From positions 2,249,001 through 2,313,000 of the forward strand of contig WARS01000032.1 of NCBI GenBank assembly GCA_008933995.1: a DNA stretch of 64,000 nucleotides, given 5' to 3'. A program made the position numbers and the translations under genes. Source of the stretch: Datnioides undecimradiatus (Eukaryota > Chordata > Actinopteri > Lobotiformes > Datnioididae). Below, piece after piece: positions 14,501-29,500 of the stretch (position 1 is its first letter; every line of letters starts with the position of its first letter). The notes below the pieces were generated by a model, which saw nothing but the letters and a program-made list of their open reading frames with translations, made no database searches and was not told the origin of the DNA.

Positions 14501-17500
14501 CCTAGCATTAATATTAATTCCATATGAAATGGCAAACTGAAGCAAAACTATCATCCATTTATGTTTAAACTGCTTTAACACAAGTGGGTGGTTCTGGGGA
14601 TGTGAGTCTTACTTCTTTAAGTGAAGGACTATTTATAAACCTGCCTCAGGGCAATGCCAACTTAAATATGGTTCTACAATAGCGAACGCAGTTCACACTG
14701 TGCACAAAGCCGTGAACCTATCTATAATATACTGTACACCGCAGTTAATGTAGAATTAAAGCACACGTGTTTTTTGTAGTTCCTCCCTTTGCTCTGGCAG
14801 CCTGTCTTGGCCTTACAAAAGCTGACGATCACAAGTTGAATAAAAATGTTTTGATGCCTGAGACACCTATAATATTTCAAAATCTTTATGCCTGAATTAT
14901 TTATTAGCACATTATTTCATTTAAATAACATATTGTACATACTTTACTAGTGTTTTCATATTTAAGTGCCAATATTCTATTTTCCACAAGTATCAATGCA
15001 TCTTGATTTGCAGTAGTTCCTTCAAATCTTTCTTTTAAATTGTCAACTCACTATTTTTATTGCTTGGCAACAAAAGACAAATAAATAAAAGCCATAAATA
15101 AAACTAAACTGGATTCACCAAGAAAAATTTGATTAAAGATTAGTTAGATGTATACTTTTAAAAAATCTGTGGTGATTGTGATTACATGAGGAACAGATTC
15201 TTTTTGCCCCTGTCCTTCTCTGACCGGGGCAGTAAAATATCTCCATGCTCCACAAAAGAAGTTCATTTGACGGAAATTATATTTTCACTTGTTCCAAATA
15301 TCAAAAGAGAAAAACATGACAATAAAATGTCGCAATTTGCAAATTACAACTTTCAGCAGAAAATACCAAAATTAATGGTGTGGCATTTAAAAAGCCACAC
15401 CATCATCACTGAAAGTAAAAAGTCAATCTGTTCAATTGTCAAAGTCTCTGCCAAATTTTTCTCACAATTGAAAATCAGACATAAGAGAAAGTCACTGCTC
15501 ATTTTGTTTTTCTCTTACTTAAACTGCATCTAAAAACCTCCCAACTGCCCCCTCCCCTCCACTGTTGATCCCCACACTCATTTAACCACGCTCCGGAAAC
15601 AAGCGGAGTATGCAGGGGGCAAACTAAACTGCAGGGTTTATCTCTTTTCAAAGGGTCGTTCTTACTGTCCACTCTACAGGAAATGCTATTAAATGACTGG
15701 GCATTTGTATTATTGTTATTATGTGTCCACTCTTGCGTGTTATAGGTGGCGGCTGGAAACGAAATGCCAAATGTTTTGCAGGATAGAGGAAAGAAGAGTA
15801 AAGTGGAAAGTGGAGGAAATGGCCTAAAGAAGCTCATTTCGTCAACCACCTGGCTCTTATTTTCATAGTTTTGACCATCATTTCTATGAAGTATTGTAAA
15901 ATTTCATGCACCAACTTCATTACTCATATAAGATAGCTTGGCATAATAAGGCTTTAAAATACAGAGCACAGGAGAGCCACTCACTTTCACGGTTAAACTG
16001 TCCATTGCATATTTCCCAGTATGAATTTAAACTGGTGTAGATAGAGGTACACACAAATAGTCTCAGAAGGCAACAGACAAATATAACAGGTGTCCACTTT
16101 CATTTTCACTTCCAAATGTGGTTTAGATAAGTGAGTTAAACTGGGGACTGAAGTTTCCCTTAAGAGGAAACATGGGACAGGAAAGATAAGGAAGAGGTGA
16201 TAAGGAAGCAAACTGAAGCAATGAGTTTTAGAGTGAAATATTTCTAAGCATATGCCTAAAAAACTTCACTTCAATAATAATACATTGATATTTTCATGTT
16301 GCTGTTTGGGTTGTTGAAAAAATATAGGCCTATAGTTTATGTTTTTTTGGTTAAAGTCTGAGATCTGTGACAAATATTAGTGTATATGCTCAAAAGTTCA
16401 ATTAAAGGAGGGGTAAAATTAACATCTTAATCTCAAATTCAAGATTACTTCTAAAATGTAATCAAGTATTTTTTTTAGAGCAAGAGCTATTGCTCACCAA
16501 ATTCCATCCAAATCCAAAGTGATATCCTGCGAACTGAGCGACAAACTGAGCAGTGTAACTGAACAGACTGGTTACCCCCCCCTCTTTTAACTTGGCTGCC
16601 TGGCAGAGGTAACCAGCAGGCGCATATTTTCATGACTGGGCTTAGGAAGGGGGTATGTGTTGCATTAGACAAATTATTCACAAGCTTTTAGCCTCAATAT
16701 GCCACATGGGCATATTCCTACTATTTTTAGGCCTTTTGTTGGAATGTGCTCTCTCCCACACAAGCATATGCACAAACACACGCACCGTACTCCTCCTCCT
16801 ACTCTTCCCCTCGCTGACATTCACACACACACACACACACACACATCCACACACAGATTTACATCCACACACACTGACAATGATGAAACATCTCCATATG
16901 TGCATCCATCTAATTGCCCCCCCCCCCCCAACATCCCCTAAATGTTGGGTGGACCAAAAACAGCAAGAGGCTTTGCAGAGGGAGAACAATACCGACAGCT
17001 TGAGTGGGCTGCTTTTGTGATAGGGGAAGTTTGAAAGGCTCTCCTGTGTGGATGTTTGCCGTTTACTACCATCTCACATGGAGGTGGGACGACTCGGATG
17101 GAGGCAAGTGTTTCAGACTGGCCATGGGAATGCACGGTGGAGGAAGCAGGGAGATGGGTGGGACTCACACGTGAGCATCCTGTTTACAGGGGTTGGCCAG
17201 AGAAAAGCAGGATCACTTGGTAACCCTCCAGCAGGGGAAGGAAATCATAAGAGACAGTTGCTATATTCCAAATACAGGAACCACAGGCCACCTACACTAG
17301 AAATATTTTGAGCGGTGATGCTGTTAGTCACGGTGGTCATCCCATAATGTATCTAGGCAATGCATAAGATTTGATTTTTAAAATAATAGACAGGCCCTGC
17401 ATGGTGGGTGTGTTCATGTGCAGAAGTCATAGTCTATTCCTAGACCCACTGTATGTGGGAGCAGGAGTACTACAGTGTGTGTGTTGGTTACTGGAGATGG

Positions 17501-20500
17501 CTTCCTTCCTTTTCTCCAAGCTCAGGAAAATAGCTTCCCTTCTGATATCCATGTGTGTGCACCCCTGACACACACACACACGCACACACAAACGGTTGTA
17601 CTGCAACTTGTATTGCTAATTTCAGTTTAAAAGAAACTTGAAAGGCACAATCACTGAATAAAATGTAAATTAAACAAATCCCAATTGCCAAAAATACCAC
17701 AGCCAAGTAAAACGTCACGTCAGTTAGGTTTCTAAATATTACAGGGAAATATAACTAATTAGGAGAAGTTCTTGATGCAAAATGTAAGTTTGGCCTGTGT
17801 GTTAATCAATTTACTTTGTTTTACTATATACTCTCCTCAGTATCAGTGCATCGTTCCATGGGTCCTTGATGTATATTGAAAACAAACCATACAACTTGAA
17901 GACAACTAAAACACATTCAACAGTATGTAAATGTGTGTTCACGTCAGTTTGCATTTGAAAGACTAGCTTGTTCTTGTGTAGACTTGTCTGAATGCAGATA
18001 ATGGTATTACATCACAGAAAGATGCTCTTGAATGCAGGTCCGACTGCAGGAAAACCCAATAGATGTGGATCCAGTGCCTGTAAATATATTACCAGATAAC
18101 CTCAGAGCGCGTGTTTGCCTGCAAAGGCGACTTATTTGAATTTATGCTACCATGAGCCTTGCTTCCTACTGATAAACTAAGATCATTTGCATTATGATGG
18201 AAACTTTCAAAATGATACTTCCTAGAAAATGTCTTAGTGTACTGCTGTAACAATAGATCTTACATAGTAGCACATCCCTGTGGTGATGGGGAACTGGCAC
18301 TGTGCATTTTCAGTTCAATTCAGGACTTTAAACCTCTGAAACATACATAATAGATTCAGAATGAGCATGAAAATGTGAAACAGAGAGCAGTATGCCACTT
18401 ATAACCAAAATCCTCTGAATATTGATACGGTTTGTATTTAAATGCTTTATTTTACAAAGTAAACCACACTGACAAACATCTCCCGGTTGCTTAATGTGAG
18501 TATTCTACAACGCTGTCTCCCAGATGCCCTGCTGCCCCCATTATCCATCATTGTTAGTGATCAGTACCCAAGGCCAACCTCTCTCCATCCATCTCCAATT
18601 TAACAGATCAACACTTCTTTCTTCTGGCTCTTCTCTGTAATAACAAGGACACATCCCTGGTTAATCATCTTGCCCTGCTAAATGCAACCCGACATCAGCA
18701 CACCTCCACTACAGGACTGGGCATGCCGTACCGTAGGGCATCGATGACCCACATAAGTCACAGCGAAGCACAAGCATGCGTAGACACACACTTGCTTATT
18801 CTATAGGCGGTGACAGATGTGATGTACCGGATGGCAAGAATCTAGGACTTAATAATATAAATGCTTCTAAGCCTATACTGGGCTTCTGTGTCTCTGGCAT
18901 CTTCTGTTCTGCTTTGACTTTGAACTGTATCTCAACTGAAGCATCTCATTAAAGATCCCCCTATTAGGACGCATGTATAAAAATTTCATAGAAACCAGAT
19001 ATTAGCTTAGAAAGCAAGCTAGAGTTGAGGAAATCTGGGAGGAGACTAGATATAGAAATAGATGTAGAAGACAGAGCGATGCCAGCTGTTACTCTGCGAC
19101 ACAAATAGCTGCACTGTCCTTCTGTTACAAAACACACACACACACACACACACAGGCAATGTCAAAATGCATCTACTAAAAGGTGTGTGTTTGCAGGCTG
19201 AGGAAGGATGTGCTTCCCACATTTGCCCAAATCGCTCCACCCTCTTTATTTGTTTCACCGCCTCTTCCTCCCTCCTTCATTCTCTATGGACGACTTGCTG
19301 TGATTACTCAGATCCAAAGTGGCAGGCCGTGTTAAGCCAACTGTCTGCTCAGGCAGCAGCCGACGAGCCTTGCTGGAAGGTGGCAAAGGCCATCGCGGGT
19401 GATGGGCCACTCGCTGCATTCACCTCAGTGCACATTCACATTACCTCTCTGCACCTGTCACAATGACGTGTGTGTCAAACTGTGATGTGAAACCCTATCA
19501 GTTACACAGTTTTCCGAGATGAGTGATTCTTAATTAATAGCTTCTTAAGCCAACAAATATCCTCTTTAAAAGTTCCCAGATGTTCTCACGCAAACTTATC
19601 CATAGAGATAGAAGGGGCTGTCTTCCTCTCTGGGACTGAGGGGGTGTTGATGTGTGAAATGTGTCAAGCTGTCCTTTGTGTAAAAGGGATAAGAAGATGA
19701 GGTACGTGTTTGCATGGGAAATAAGTGAGATGCCTGTGCTTAACGCTGTGTGACAGCATTTGCACATGCCTACATGTATCTGCGTGTTCTTACTTTGAAT
19801 CATGTTCAGCGTAAATATTCTACTGTTGCCGTGTTGTTTTCACCTTTTAAAAGCACAGGTGCAGCATTTTATTGATTGCTTTTAATATTTTGACTGTCAG
19901 GGAGGCTGAGAGTCAAACACAATGTTCAACAGTCAAAACATCAAACAAGGACGAGTTGGAGAGTACTTGAGCAACTTTGTTTTAGCCATGCTAGCAGTGT
20001 TGCTATAAGGATGGTGATGTTGGTTTCCTGTGTTTCCACCAGGCTTAAATCTCTCAATAACTAATAACAGCCATTGAGATATTTCATAGTCTCTGGAGTG
20101 GACCAGTGGATAAATCTTGACCATAAATGAAGAGCATTGCTGTGCCTCAAAGACCTGCCAGAGTTAATCTAAAGTATCAATTGCATCACTCCTTACAAGA
20201 ACTAAGAACTAAACCTTTCTTTGTTGAAAACTTTGGACTTTACTCTTGGTCTTGCTCTGCGTTTTAATTATCTATTTTGTTTTATTCAGTCAAAATAATC
20301 TTGACCCAACTGTTGTTGAATCTATAATATCTGTCTACTTGTAGTACATTATGCAAAACCAGTTCAAGGGGGCAGTCAACAGTAAAATCATGATAAACAA
20401 CTTTAAACTCTGCAGAATGCACCACAAGCAGTTGATTAGCTGGGATGAGCACTTATTTAATCATCCATGTTGCATTCATTATTTCTTTAATTAATAAAAC

Positions 20501-23500
20501 AATTAAACATGATTAAAATGTTTTGCATTTTAGAAGACACTTGTGACTGTATGGGATTTGAAAAAAAGGGCTACAGTAGAGAATATTAATTATCTGGAAT
20601 GTACTAAGACGACATATATCAAATGATTCAGGACAGGCCCAGTGCCTCGCTGCCTGCATGTGTGCATTTCTTTTTTTGTTCTCAAGAGAGTGCTCAGGAG
20701 TGCCGCCAATTGCTCTAGGAAAAGCTGAGTGACACAGCTTTGTGCTTCTGTCTATTGTCAGACACTTAACATCCCTCAGCTTAAGCAGCTCAGTTGAGGT
20801 GACATTTCTTCTTCTTCTTCTTCTTCTTTTTTCTTCGCAGCATTAGAGAGCTGTGCCAGAGAGGTATTGCTCAGGGAAAAATATGTTGCCACAGCCCATA
20901 TGACCATGAGATGCCTCTCCATCCCTGGAGAGAGGGTGGAGTGTATAATTAATAGTTTGATGGATGCCCTCAAATTCTGATAGCTCATCTCTCTTAAGCA
21001 TGTCACCAGGAAGGACACGATCAGACAGACAGACAGACACACACACACTATACAAAACCTCCTCTTTCAGTCCACTGAAACACATTCTGAATCCAAATGA
21101 GGTCACAGCCTGCAATATCTTCCCCATCAAACCATTATTACCCTTTGCCCCTGGGGAGAGGGAACTAAACAGCCCTTTGCTATTAATGGCAACTCCGGTT
21201 ATCGGGTCAACACATTACCATCCACTACCTGTGGGGGCAGTGTAGGGATACATTATGGCAGGCGGATGACCTAAGGGAGGATTTGTAGTGTGCTCTGTAA
21301 TGCTGAATTATCTTTCCTTTTTTTTTCCTTTTCTTTTTTTTTTTTTTACTTGACCCAATTGCACACTCAGTTGCTCTTATGCATTTTTAATTTCTAACAT
21401 TTTGTTTGTGCACAGCAGAGGACACCGACTCCACTTCGTATCTTCACCAATCAGCTCGCGTTAACCTGATGCAAATCTGCACTTGTGGGCAGAAGCAGAA
21501 ACAAATGCAAACAATGTGTAAATATGCAATCATAACTCAATGCGCCTGACAGCTGGAATGAGGATCTACAATGAGAGAGGCCCCATAACAGCTTAATAAA
21601 TCACACTGTGCAGCTATGAATTTTTAAACGAATGACTTTTGTGCCCTTAAGTGAAAGAAATAACAGCATTCCCCATCAGCTGCACCGTCCTTCATACCAC
21701 CCGCTGCACTGTGAACATGCTTCATCACTCTAAAAATAGACCCAGATGAAGCGGACAGAGTGGATAATTGTGTTGTGGATGCTTCGAATCGCAGGTGTGG
21801 GCATCAGTGTGTGAAAAAAAGAAGTTCTTCCCCAGTGATTCCCTCAGTCAGTGGAAGGTTCGGATGCTGACGTACATAGATGTGTGCTCCCTCTCTCCTC
21901 TCCCCCTCTTCTCAGCTCCACTCCTGCTGCTGTTATGTAATGAGAGTGTGTTACGAAACCTTACATTGGAAAACACGAGCCCACTGATCAGCTAGCTCAG
22001 GGCACACACACACACACAAGAGCACTGGGGATTGTTTTCACCCCCTTGTCTGTGTGTGAGTGAATGCAAATGTTGTTACTGTAGTGGACAAAAGTGTCTG
22101 TGTGTTTGCTCATGCATACACTAGGTGTGCGTGTACTGGTAATTAACTGAATGCTTGGGTATGAATCCGAGTATGATTGTGAGGACTGTGAAAGTATGCC
22201 TTGCTACCAAATGAATTATTTAGTATGTTTGTGGGTGAGCGTGTAAATAAAATGCGTGAATAAAAATACAGAAAAAGGTAATGAGCATCCATAGATGCAT
22301 GTAGCAGCGCAAGCGTGAATACTGGGAGCTATGCTGGTGTAGAGAGGATTGTGGTGGAAGAGGGGGGATGGTGGACAGAAAGAAAGAAATGTATAGGACG
22401 CAAAGGAAAGAGAAACCAAAACGAGGCCAAAGAGAGATTGCAAAGATGGAGAAAGGAAAAAAAATCCTGTATGGACAGATAAACGCAAGGATAAACTGAC
22501 AGAAAAGAAACTGGCTACAGGCATATCCTGTCACCTCAGGGAGAGAGACTCACGAGAGAAAAGAGCCGTAAGGAGAGGTGAGCTAATCCCAGTCAGCTGT
22601 AAACTGTATAAGCCCGCCACAAAGCACTCCTGCCCAGACACTACATCTTCTTGTGCTGACAAAATGAATGCATGGATGGATATTAAAGGATAATTACAGC
22701 TTGAGTCATGACGTTTTGGACATCATTTTCATCAATTATGATAATATATGTAATCTATGTGAGTGCACAATTACAGCAAGTACAACAGGTTAAAGATCAA
22801 AACAAGAGCGCAATCCATGAATTAAGTTACACATCCAATGGACAATTTCAGTCTTTATTTTCCTGTTTGCCTTTGTTTCTCTGACAAACAAATTTGGCTA
22901 ACCAGTGAGTTTGTTCAACTTTTGTGACCACTGAGGTTACCATCACATCTAATTCAGTCTTTGATAATATCTATGTCTTGAATATATTCTACTATTCCAT
23001 ATATTTACCACTGTTAGTTACTTCAATATATAGCATATTGCATTGCCATTGGTAGAGTGCGCCACTCCCGTGCTGGATTCAAATGGCGTGCGCATTCAAA
23101 AGGATTTCACAGGACATGACTCAACAAGTCATGCCAAGTCAAAATTCAGAAGACAAGTGGTTGTATGGTGCATATAATTTGTACAAATGTAAATATGTCA
23201 TGTAATAATGTAATATGAGAGCAGCTGGTTCTGGGTATTTTGAAGGGTAAAAATGATAAACATGTCTGTTCAAACAGAGTCCTGGGACTTCGTATAGTTG
23301 TGTTTTCTAAGCATTACCACCAGTAGCCACAGTGTCGACAAATTTAACAGAACTGAAACTTTAAAAATGAACTGAAAGGATTACGACTAGGAAAACTGCA
23401 TCCTCGTCAGACTGCTTGCGTAGCTTGCTTTGTCAGACAGACTTCATATCATAATATCGAAACATACCTGAAAGACAGAAATTGTAATATGCTAAAATAT

Positions 23501-26500
23501 ACTTTTACTGTAGCAGCACATTCTTTTAAAGAAAAGCTAAAGCATTTCTTCAGGAGAAAAAGGTTTATTTAATGAGGGCGTGGAAACAAACGTGCTTTCT
23601 GACCACAGTTTATATCATTTAATCGAATAAAATTAGATCAAGTTAAGTCACTTAAAGTGCTCATTGCTTCCTCCCGTTCATTAAGGTTAACTCAGAAAAC
23701 ATCCTGATGTCACTAATGTCACTAATTTACAGCCCAATATTTTCAGGCAAAAAGGTCGTATGTATTTAAGTGTTTACGTAATGCTGTTTCATGCAGATTG
23801 AGTTAAAATGCATGAGTGTTCATCAGTGTGGAAGAGGATGGCGATTCCATGTTGGGAAATAATGAATTACCAGCAGGTCATGAATGCGTGAGAAACAAAC
23901 GCGAGGCTGCACTTTCGCACACAAAATAAAGCAAGCCTGCACACGTGTGAAGTGAGTTACTGTTGTGTGATAGTAAACTGGCACGAGACCCAGGGTTATG
24001 TAGTTATGTAATGGTGTCTCTGTCTTTCTTGCTCACACACATACAGGTTATGACCGGAAATGTTTCAATTCTGTGTGTATATTTTAATGTCTCAGAGGGC
24101 AAGGAAGGTCTCAGCTGAACTGAAATTTGTTGTTTTCCTACTCATCGTCCTCCTTTAACTTTTCCTGAGAGTATGTAACGTCATGTTTCAGTATCTCTAG
24201 CTTTCATCCTCACTAACTGGTCTCCCGACTTTCTTCTGTTCAGGATTAAAGTCTGAGTGGTTTTATGTGTCGGCCTTGGCAGGGAATCACCATTTCAAGC
24301 CCTGCTTACTCATGACCTGACCTCTCTTTCTTCACACAGAGCCACAGCCCTCTGTTGAAATGTGCCAGCACAGGGTCCATCCTGCTTAAGTGTCCTTAGG
24401 AAGCACACAGAGGCTTGGGGGTTTCTGCTATATAGCTGGTAATTCTCTCTGACCTGCCTAAATCGGAAGAGAAGTGAAAAGAGAACTTGCAAAAAGAGAC
24501 TGATAATGTAATATATTAATACCAGGGTCCCACTAAGACTTCCTCTGTGTTCAGAGCTTCCTCTACAAGCCCAGACTGGCACACCCATCCCCTGGCTCCA
24601 CCCACAGCCCTCCACATGCCAGCGGTCCCTGCAGTGTGTCCTCAGCACAGCCTGTGCCATCACGCTCAAGGATACGCTGTTGACAGCTACGGGTCACTGC
24701 AGTCCAGGCACAGGGTGGCACACACTCATGAATGATGCAGCACTCGCCGTCAGTCCCACAGCTCTCTCACTAACACATGAGGACACATAATCGGGCTTGA
24801 TCACAGGCAGTGCATGCACAAAGACACACAGGCGGGCTGTAGCGTGTAGTGAAGACGCAATTAAGGCAAATCCAAGAAGCCCGCAAACAATGTATGACAA
24901 CACTGTGGTAGATTGTCTGCCCAGAGGAGCTTTTAAACGAGGTATGAACTGGAAAATGCTTCCCAGCTATGAGGTGCATTATATCGAGCATCATTCTTGC
25001 TTTCATGGATCATTTCGGCTCCAGTTTAGGGTTGAAAAATAAGTCGATTTGTGAATCAACAGAAAATGAAAAGAGAACATTTCTGCTTAATGTTTAAGTT
25101 ACTTACTAAAAGGATACTGCGGCTTTTTTCCATTGTACTTCAACAGAGACATCCTCACTTTCAGTTCCTCCAGCCAATACCTTCAAACTGCTGCATGCCA
25201 CAATACCCATGATCCAACATGACAGCATTAAACTTCTGTGAAATTACTCGAGAATCTGCCTTAAAAATTGAACACGAAATAAGATTTACAATAAAGACAA
25301 TACAACTGTTATTCAAATGAAAGAGCTGTTCAGTTTGATTCAGCAATGTGTCATAGAACAGTAAAGATGTGATGCACAAGGTGATCAGACTGGTGAGATC
25401 AGAAAAGGATAATTATAATGCCGCACATATCTGAGAGAAGTTTCTCAAACACACATATTATCTCATAATTCAGGACACCGGTTGCTCATCAGCGGCGTCA
25501 CTCTGTCACTTCAGCCTCCGCATTCTGTCACTCAGCACTTGCTAATGGCCTGTATACAGCCGCAGCCTGTCTCTGCAGCACCCTATACAGCGCTGATAAA
25601 AGTGCAGCGCCTCACACTATATGGGGGGGCTTAAAGAGAGTGAGAAAGAAGACGGGAGTGAGGTATTGTCGTCTTAAGCACCAGTACAATAACCCTCTCC
25701 CAAACGCAGAGGTTTAGGCTTACCCACCTAGCATTCAACCCCCCCCGGGAAGTGCATCAGGGGAGGGTGAAATGTGAGAGCCGGGGATGAGGAGAGAGAA
25801 GCAATAAAGGAGCAGGCTGACAACACCTCCCTCTGATACCAAGGCTAAAGAGGCGAGATGAGAACGCTAATTGGCGAGCCGGTGAAGGTTTGATGTCACG
25901 CAAAAAAAGGTTAGAGCCGAATGTGGTGGAGCGCGCATCCATTGGCACGCACGAACGTGAGCTGACACGCGTGCACGATGGTGTTTATGTGCATGTCAGT
26001 GATTAATTAGCTTGCAGGGACTCCCGCCTGTTTGTCGCCCTGGGTTCCCCTGTTCATTTGTACCACTGCATTAATAATGCCCGTCGCTGATAGAAACGGA
26101 GCGGGGACATTTGAAATTCAGAACTTGCCTCTCTCAGTCCCTCACTCCTGTTCTCTTGTTCGTTCTCATGACCCTTTTTAACAAGATCATAGTCGTGGTC
26201 AATATTGCCTTTAACCAGGAGTGCTTTCTGGATGTCGCCTCCTCAGTAAAAGCACTGTAAATTCTCTTTTATGGCTCTCTCAGACTGTGAGATTTCAGCT
26301 GTCTTATAAGTTTATTGCAAGTCTCATTGCACAACACTGACGAAATGAACTTAAACAATGAAGTCTGACGTGCGTATACTGTATGATAACACCCTCTGAC
26401 TCCTACATTACTATACAATATAATATAAAAGAGTAAAATGTAATCTGCCTGCGTCACGTATCTGCACTGCGGTGGTGGTAAACGATGAAGAATCAGTGTG

Positions 26501-29500
26501 AAAATGATGTTATGAAATGTTGGAATCCCAAACATTTAGTTTTGCATGTTTTACTTCCATCGAGTTTTAGTTTGCCACCAGCACCGCATAAATCACCATG
26601 TTAATTTGTGCTGCAATGCTATTGGTTGCTTAGCAGATACAGGTCAAAGGAGCAGTCACATTGTGAGATGGTCATCCTCCGCGAACAATAACATCAAAAC
26701 ATTTGTTATAGGGTGGTTGTTTTACGTCTGCAACGGCCCAAACTGTCGTTATGTGTGCTGCCTTAAGACCATCAGACAAAATGCTGTACAACAAAAATTA
26801 CCAAAATCCCACAGCAACAAACAAGCACATGCTATCACACTGGGGACAAACAACATGTACAGTAGAGAAAAGCTGCTGAATTTTAATTGCTCAGACATTT
26901 ATTTTGATGCCACTAGAATCAAGCGTGCTGTTAAAGTTTTACTAATCAGAAAGTAAAATTGTGAACTGAATCATCTTCTGTATTTAAAGCCTTTCATAAA
27001 TACTAATGTTGCTTAATTTCAGCATGCCACTGCAATCACAGAAGAGCTGAATCGTATATTATATTACATTATATTTGACACTCAAAAACTGAGGTGTTAA
27101 TGGAGATTTGGGCTCCACCATCGCAGCCTGAAGGCTAGCATGAGTGTCCATTAGAAGAGGAAAATCTAAAAGGTCGCAGAAGGTCAACACTGTAACAGAT
27201 AATCAGGTGGACTGTTTGCGGCGCAGCACTGGGTGAGCCGTGATGGTATGACATTTGCTGATATTTGGAAGAGCATAAACAGCTTACTTACCTAATTCAT
27301 AAACTGTGTTGGGTGTGCATTATACTCTACGGCTCTTTAACATACCTTAATTTCTAACACTGGTATTATAAGCATGCTAAGACATAGCCTGCCATGCAGT
27401 TAAACCACAATGTGTTACAGAGTCTGTGTTTTGTAGAGATGACATGGCAACTTTTGTTTTCCCCAGTGAACAGATGTGATTTTATGTACTGTGCATGCAC
27501 TGAGCATGTGCTACCAATCAACGAGTAGACAGATTCCTGAGTGGAGGAAAGCAGATTTACGTAGGTGGCGGCAACATTTTCATGGATGCAGTACTAGAAT
27601 AGCAGTGGAGTGAGCAGGAGACAGGATGAATACCAGAGCTGTGTACTGTACTGTAATGTCATGAGGAGTGCGGGTGCATGTACGTGCGTGTGTGTTTGGT
27701 GGGATGAATATTCTGCTGCACGGACTGCAAACTGCAGCCTGCTTGAGGCTCCTGTCTGAACTTGTTTTGCTCACAAACAAGTATATGAAAGTGAAGTATC
27801 TGTGTCACTGGATATCACAAATACACCAAAGCTGGCACACCTTTTAGCACTCTAATACGCACGAGGTTTGAGCAGTTCACTTGATTGAAAGTGACTTAAT
27901 TGCTGTAAATAACTCAAAACAGCAGCTCTGTAACAATCCATGCTGTTGGTAGCAGTTCGCCAATAACTCTGGCCCAGCTGATTCCAGTGTCTCATCCATC
28001 ATGATGCATTATGCATGATGCCAGGAGACTGTCTTTATGCGAGCAGTGACTTGGTGACAATGACATAATTTGCAGCGCCGACTGGACTTATTAGTCACTA
28101 ATCCACAATGAAAGGAAGTCGGACCACTTTCAGTTTCCAAGGTTTTCCCTGAGGGTAGACCACTGACACACAGATAAGCACACTGCTGTTATTGTTTGTA
28201 CTTAACCTCTAATGCTGTTCATTATCAAAAGCTATGAAGGACTCCGGTAGCTTAGCTAAAGCTGGCAGCGAGCCACTGGGATGTTGCAGGCATCCAAGCT
28301 GGTCTGGGAGACTTTATTATTAAAAGCTGCCATGTTGTGGCATTCCTTTGATAGTGAAAAGGCAGGAGAGTAATAAAGAGAAGGGAAGAGCACAAGCAAT
28401 AATAAAAGGTAAACAGCAAGTGTTGTTATTTCTAGTCCAGCTATTGGCCTATTCCATAAAGTATTGAAATGCATCTGATGTGCAGCAGTTGCTTTTGGGT
28501 AATTGAGAGGGAAGTTGCCCACGAAGACAGCGGCTACAAAGTCAGTTGTTCTTTAATCCTGCAGAAGGACAGGCCACAAAGTAATCAGACCCCAGATCTG
28601 TGGTTAAAGCTACAATCAGTCCAGTTCAAGAGCGGAGAGAAAGGAGGGAGAGGAGGGCTTTCACACAAGAGCAGTGAAGGGGGAGATAGAGAGAGCGATA
28701 GAGAGAGAGAGAATTAAAGGGCTGCTCTCTCCCGATGATGCACAGGGATAGGGAAGGAACGAGTGAATGAATGAGATTGTGATGTTGTTGCACATTCCCC
28801 TGGCCCCACGTGCTCACTTGTCTCTTTCTTCTCCTTCTACCCCACCTCCCTCCGTTCCTTTTCTTTTGTTTTGTTTAAAATTTAACAAGGTCTGGAACAG
28901 TGGAGGGCTGAAGCGGGCATCCGGGGTGTTTTGGCTCAGCTTCATGTCACATGCAGGGGCCATGTGAACACAGTGGCACAGGGAGAGGGTGGCGCAGTGG
29001 AGGGGTTGCTGGGCGGTGGGGGCAGTGTGTGAGTGAGAGGGATAGTGAGGAAAAGAAGAACTAAAGAGGGGAAGTCTTTAACCAGAGGGACCGGGAGCTA
29101 GAAAGAACTAGGTTGGAATCTGAAACAACTGTATTCATCAGAAAGACGACACAGATGAAACAGGAACTACAGACATTAGAAAGACTGACCAGCAAAGAGT
29201 GAGCATGTGCAAGAACAAACAGAATCAAACGTACAGGTAAAGGACAAGACAAGAGAGAGGGAGACGCAACTTCCAGGTGCAGCAGGTGACAGCGCTGCTT
29301 GTTTTCTGCCCGATCATCAAACTGTGCCGCTAACAGCAAGGGACAAGCAAATTGCCATGTTAATGAGTGAGGCTGACACATGCACGTGCAGTGATGTCTC
29401 CCCTACAGGTCCCTCTGGACTGAAAACTGGACTTTTAGTTTCACAATTTTCAACCAATTTAGTAGGTAACACATTATTTAATGCACCATTCAATGCAAAC

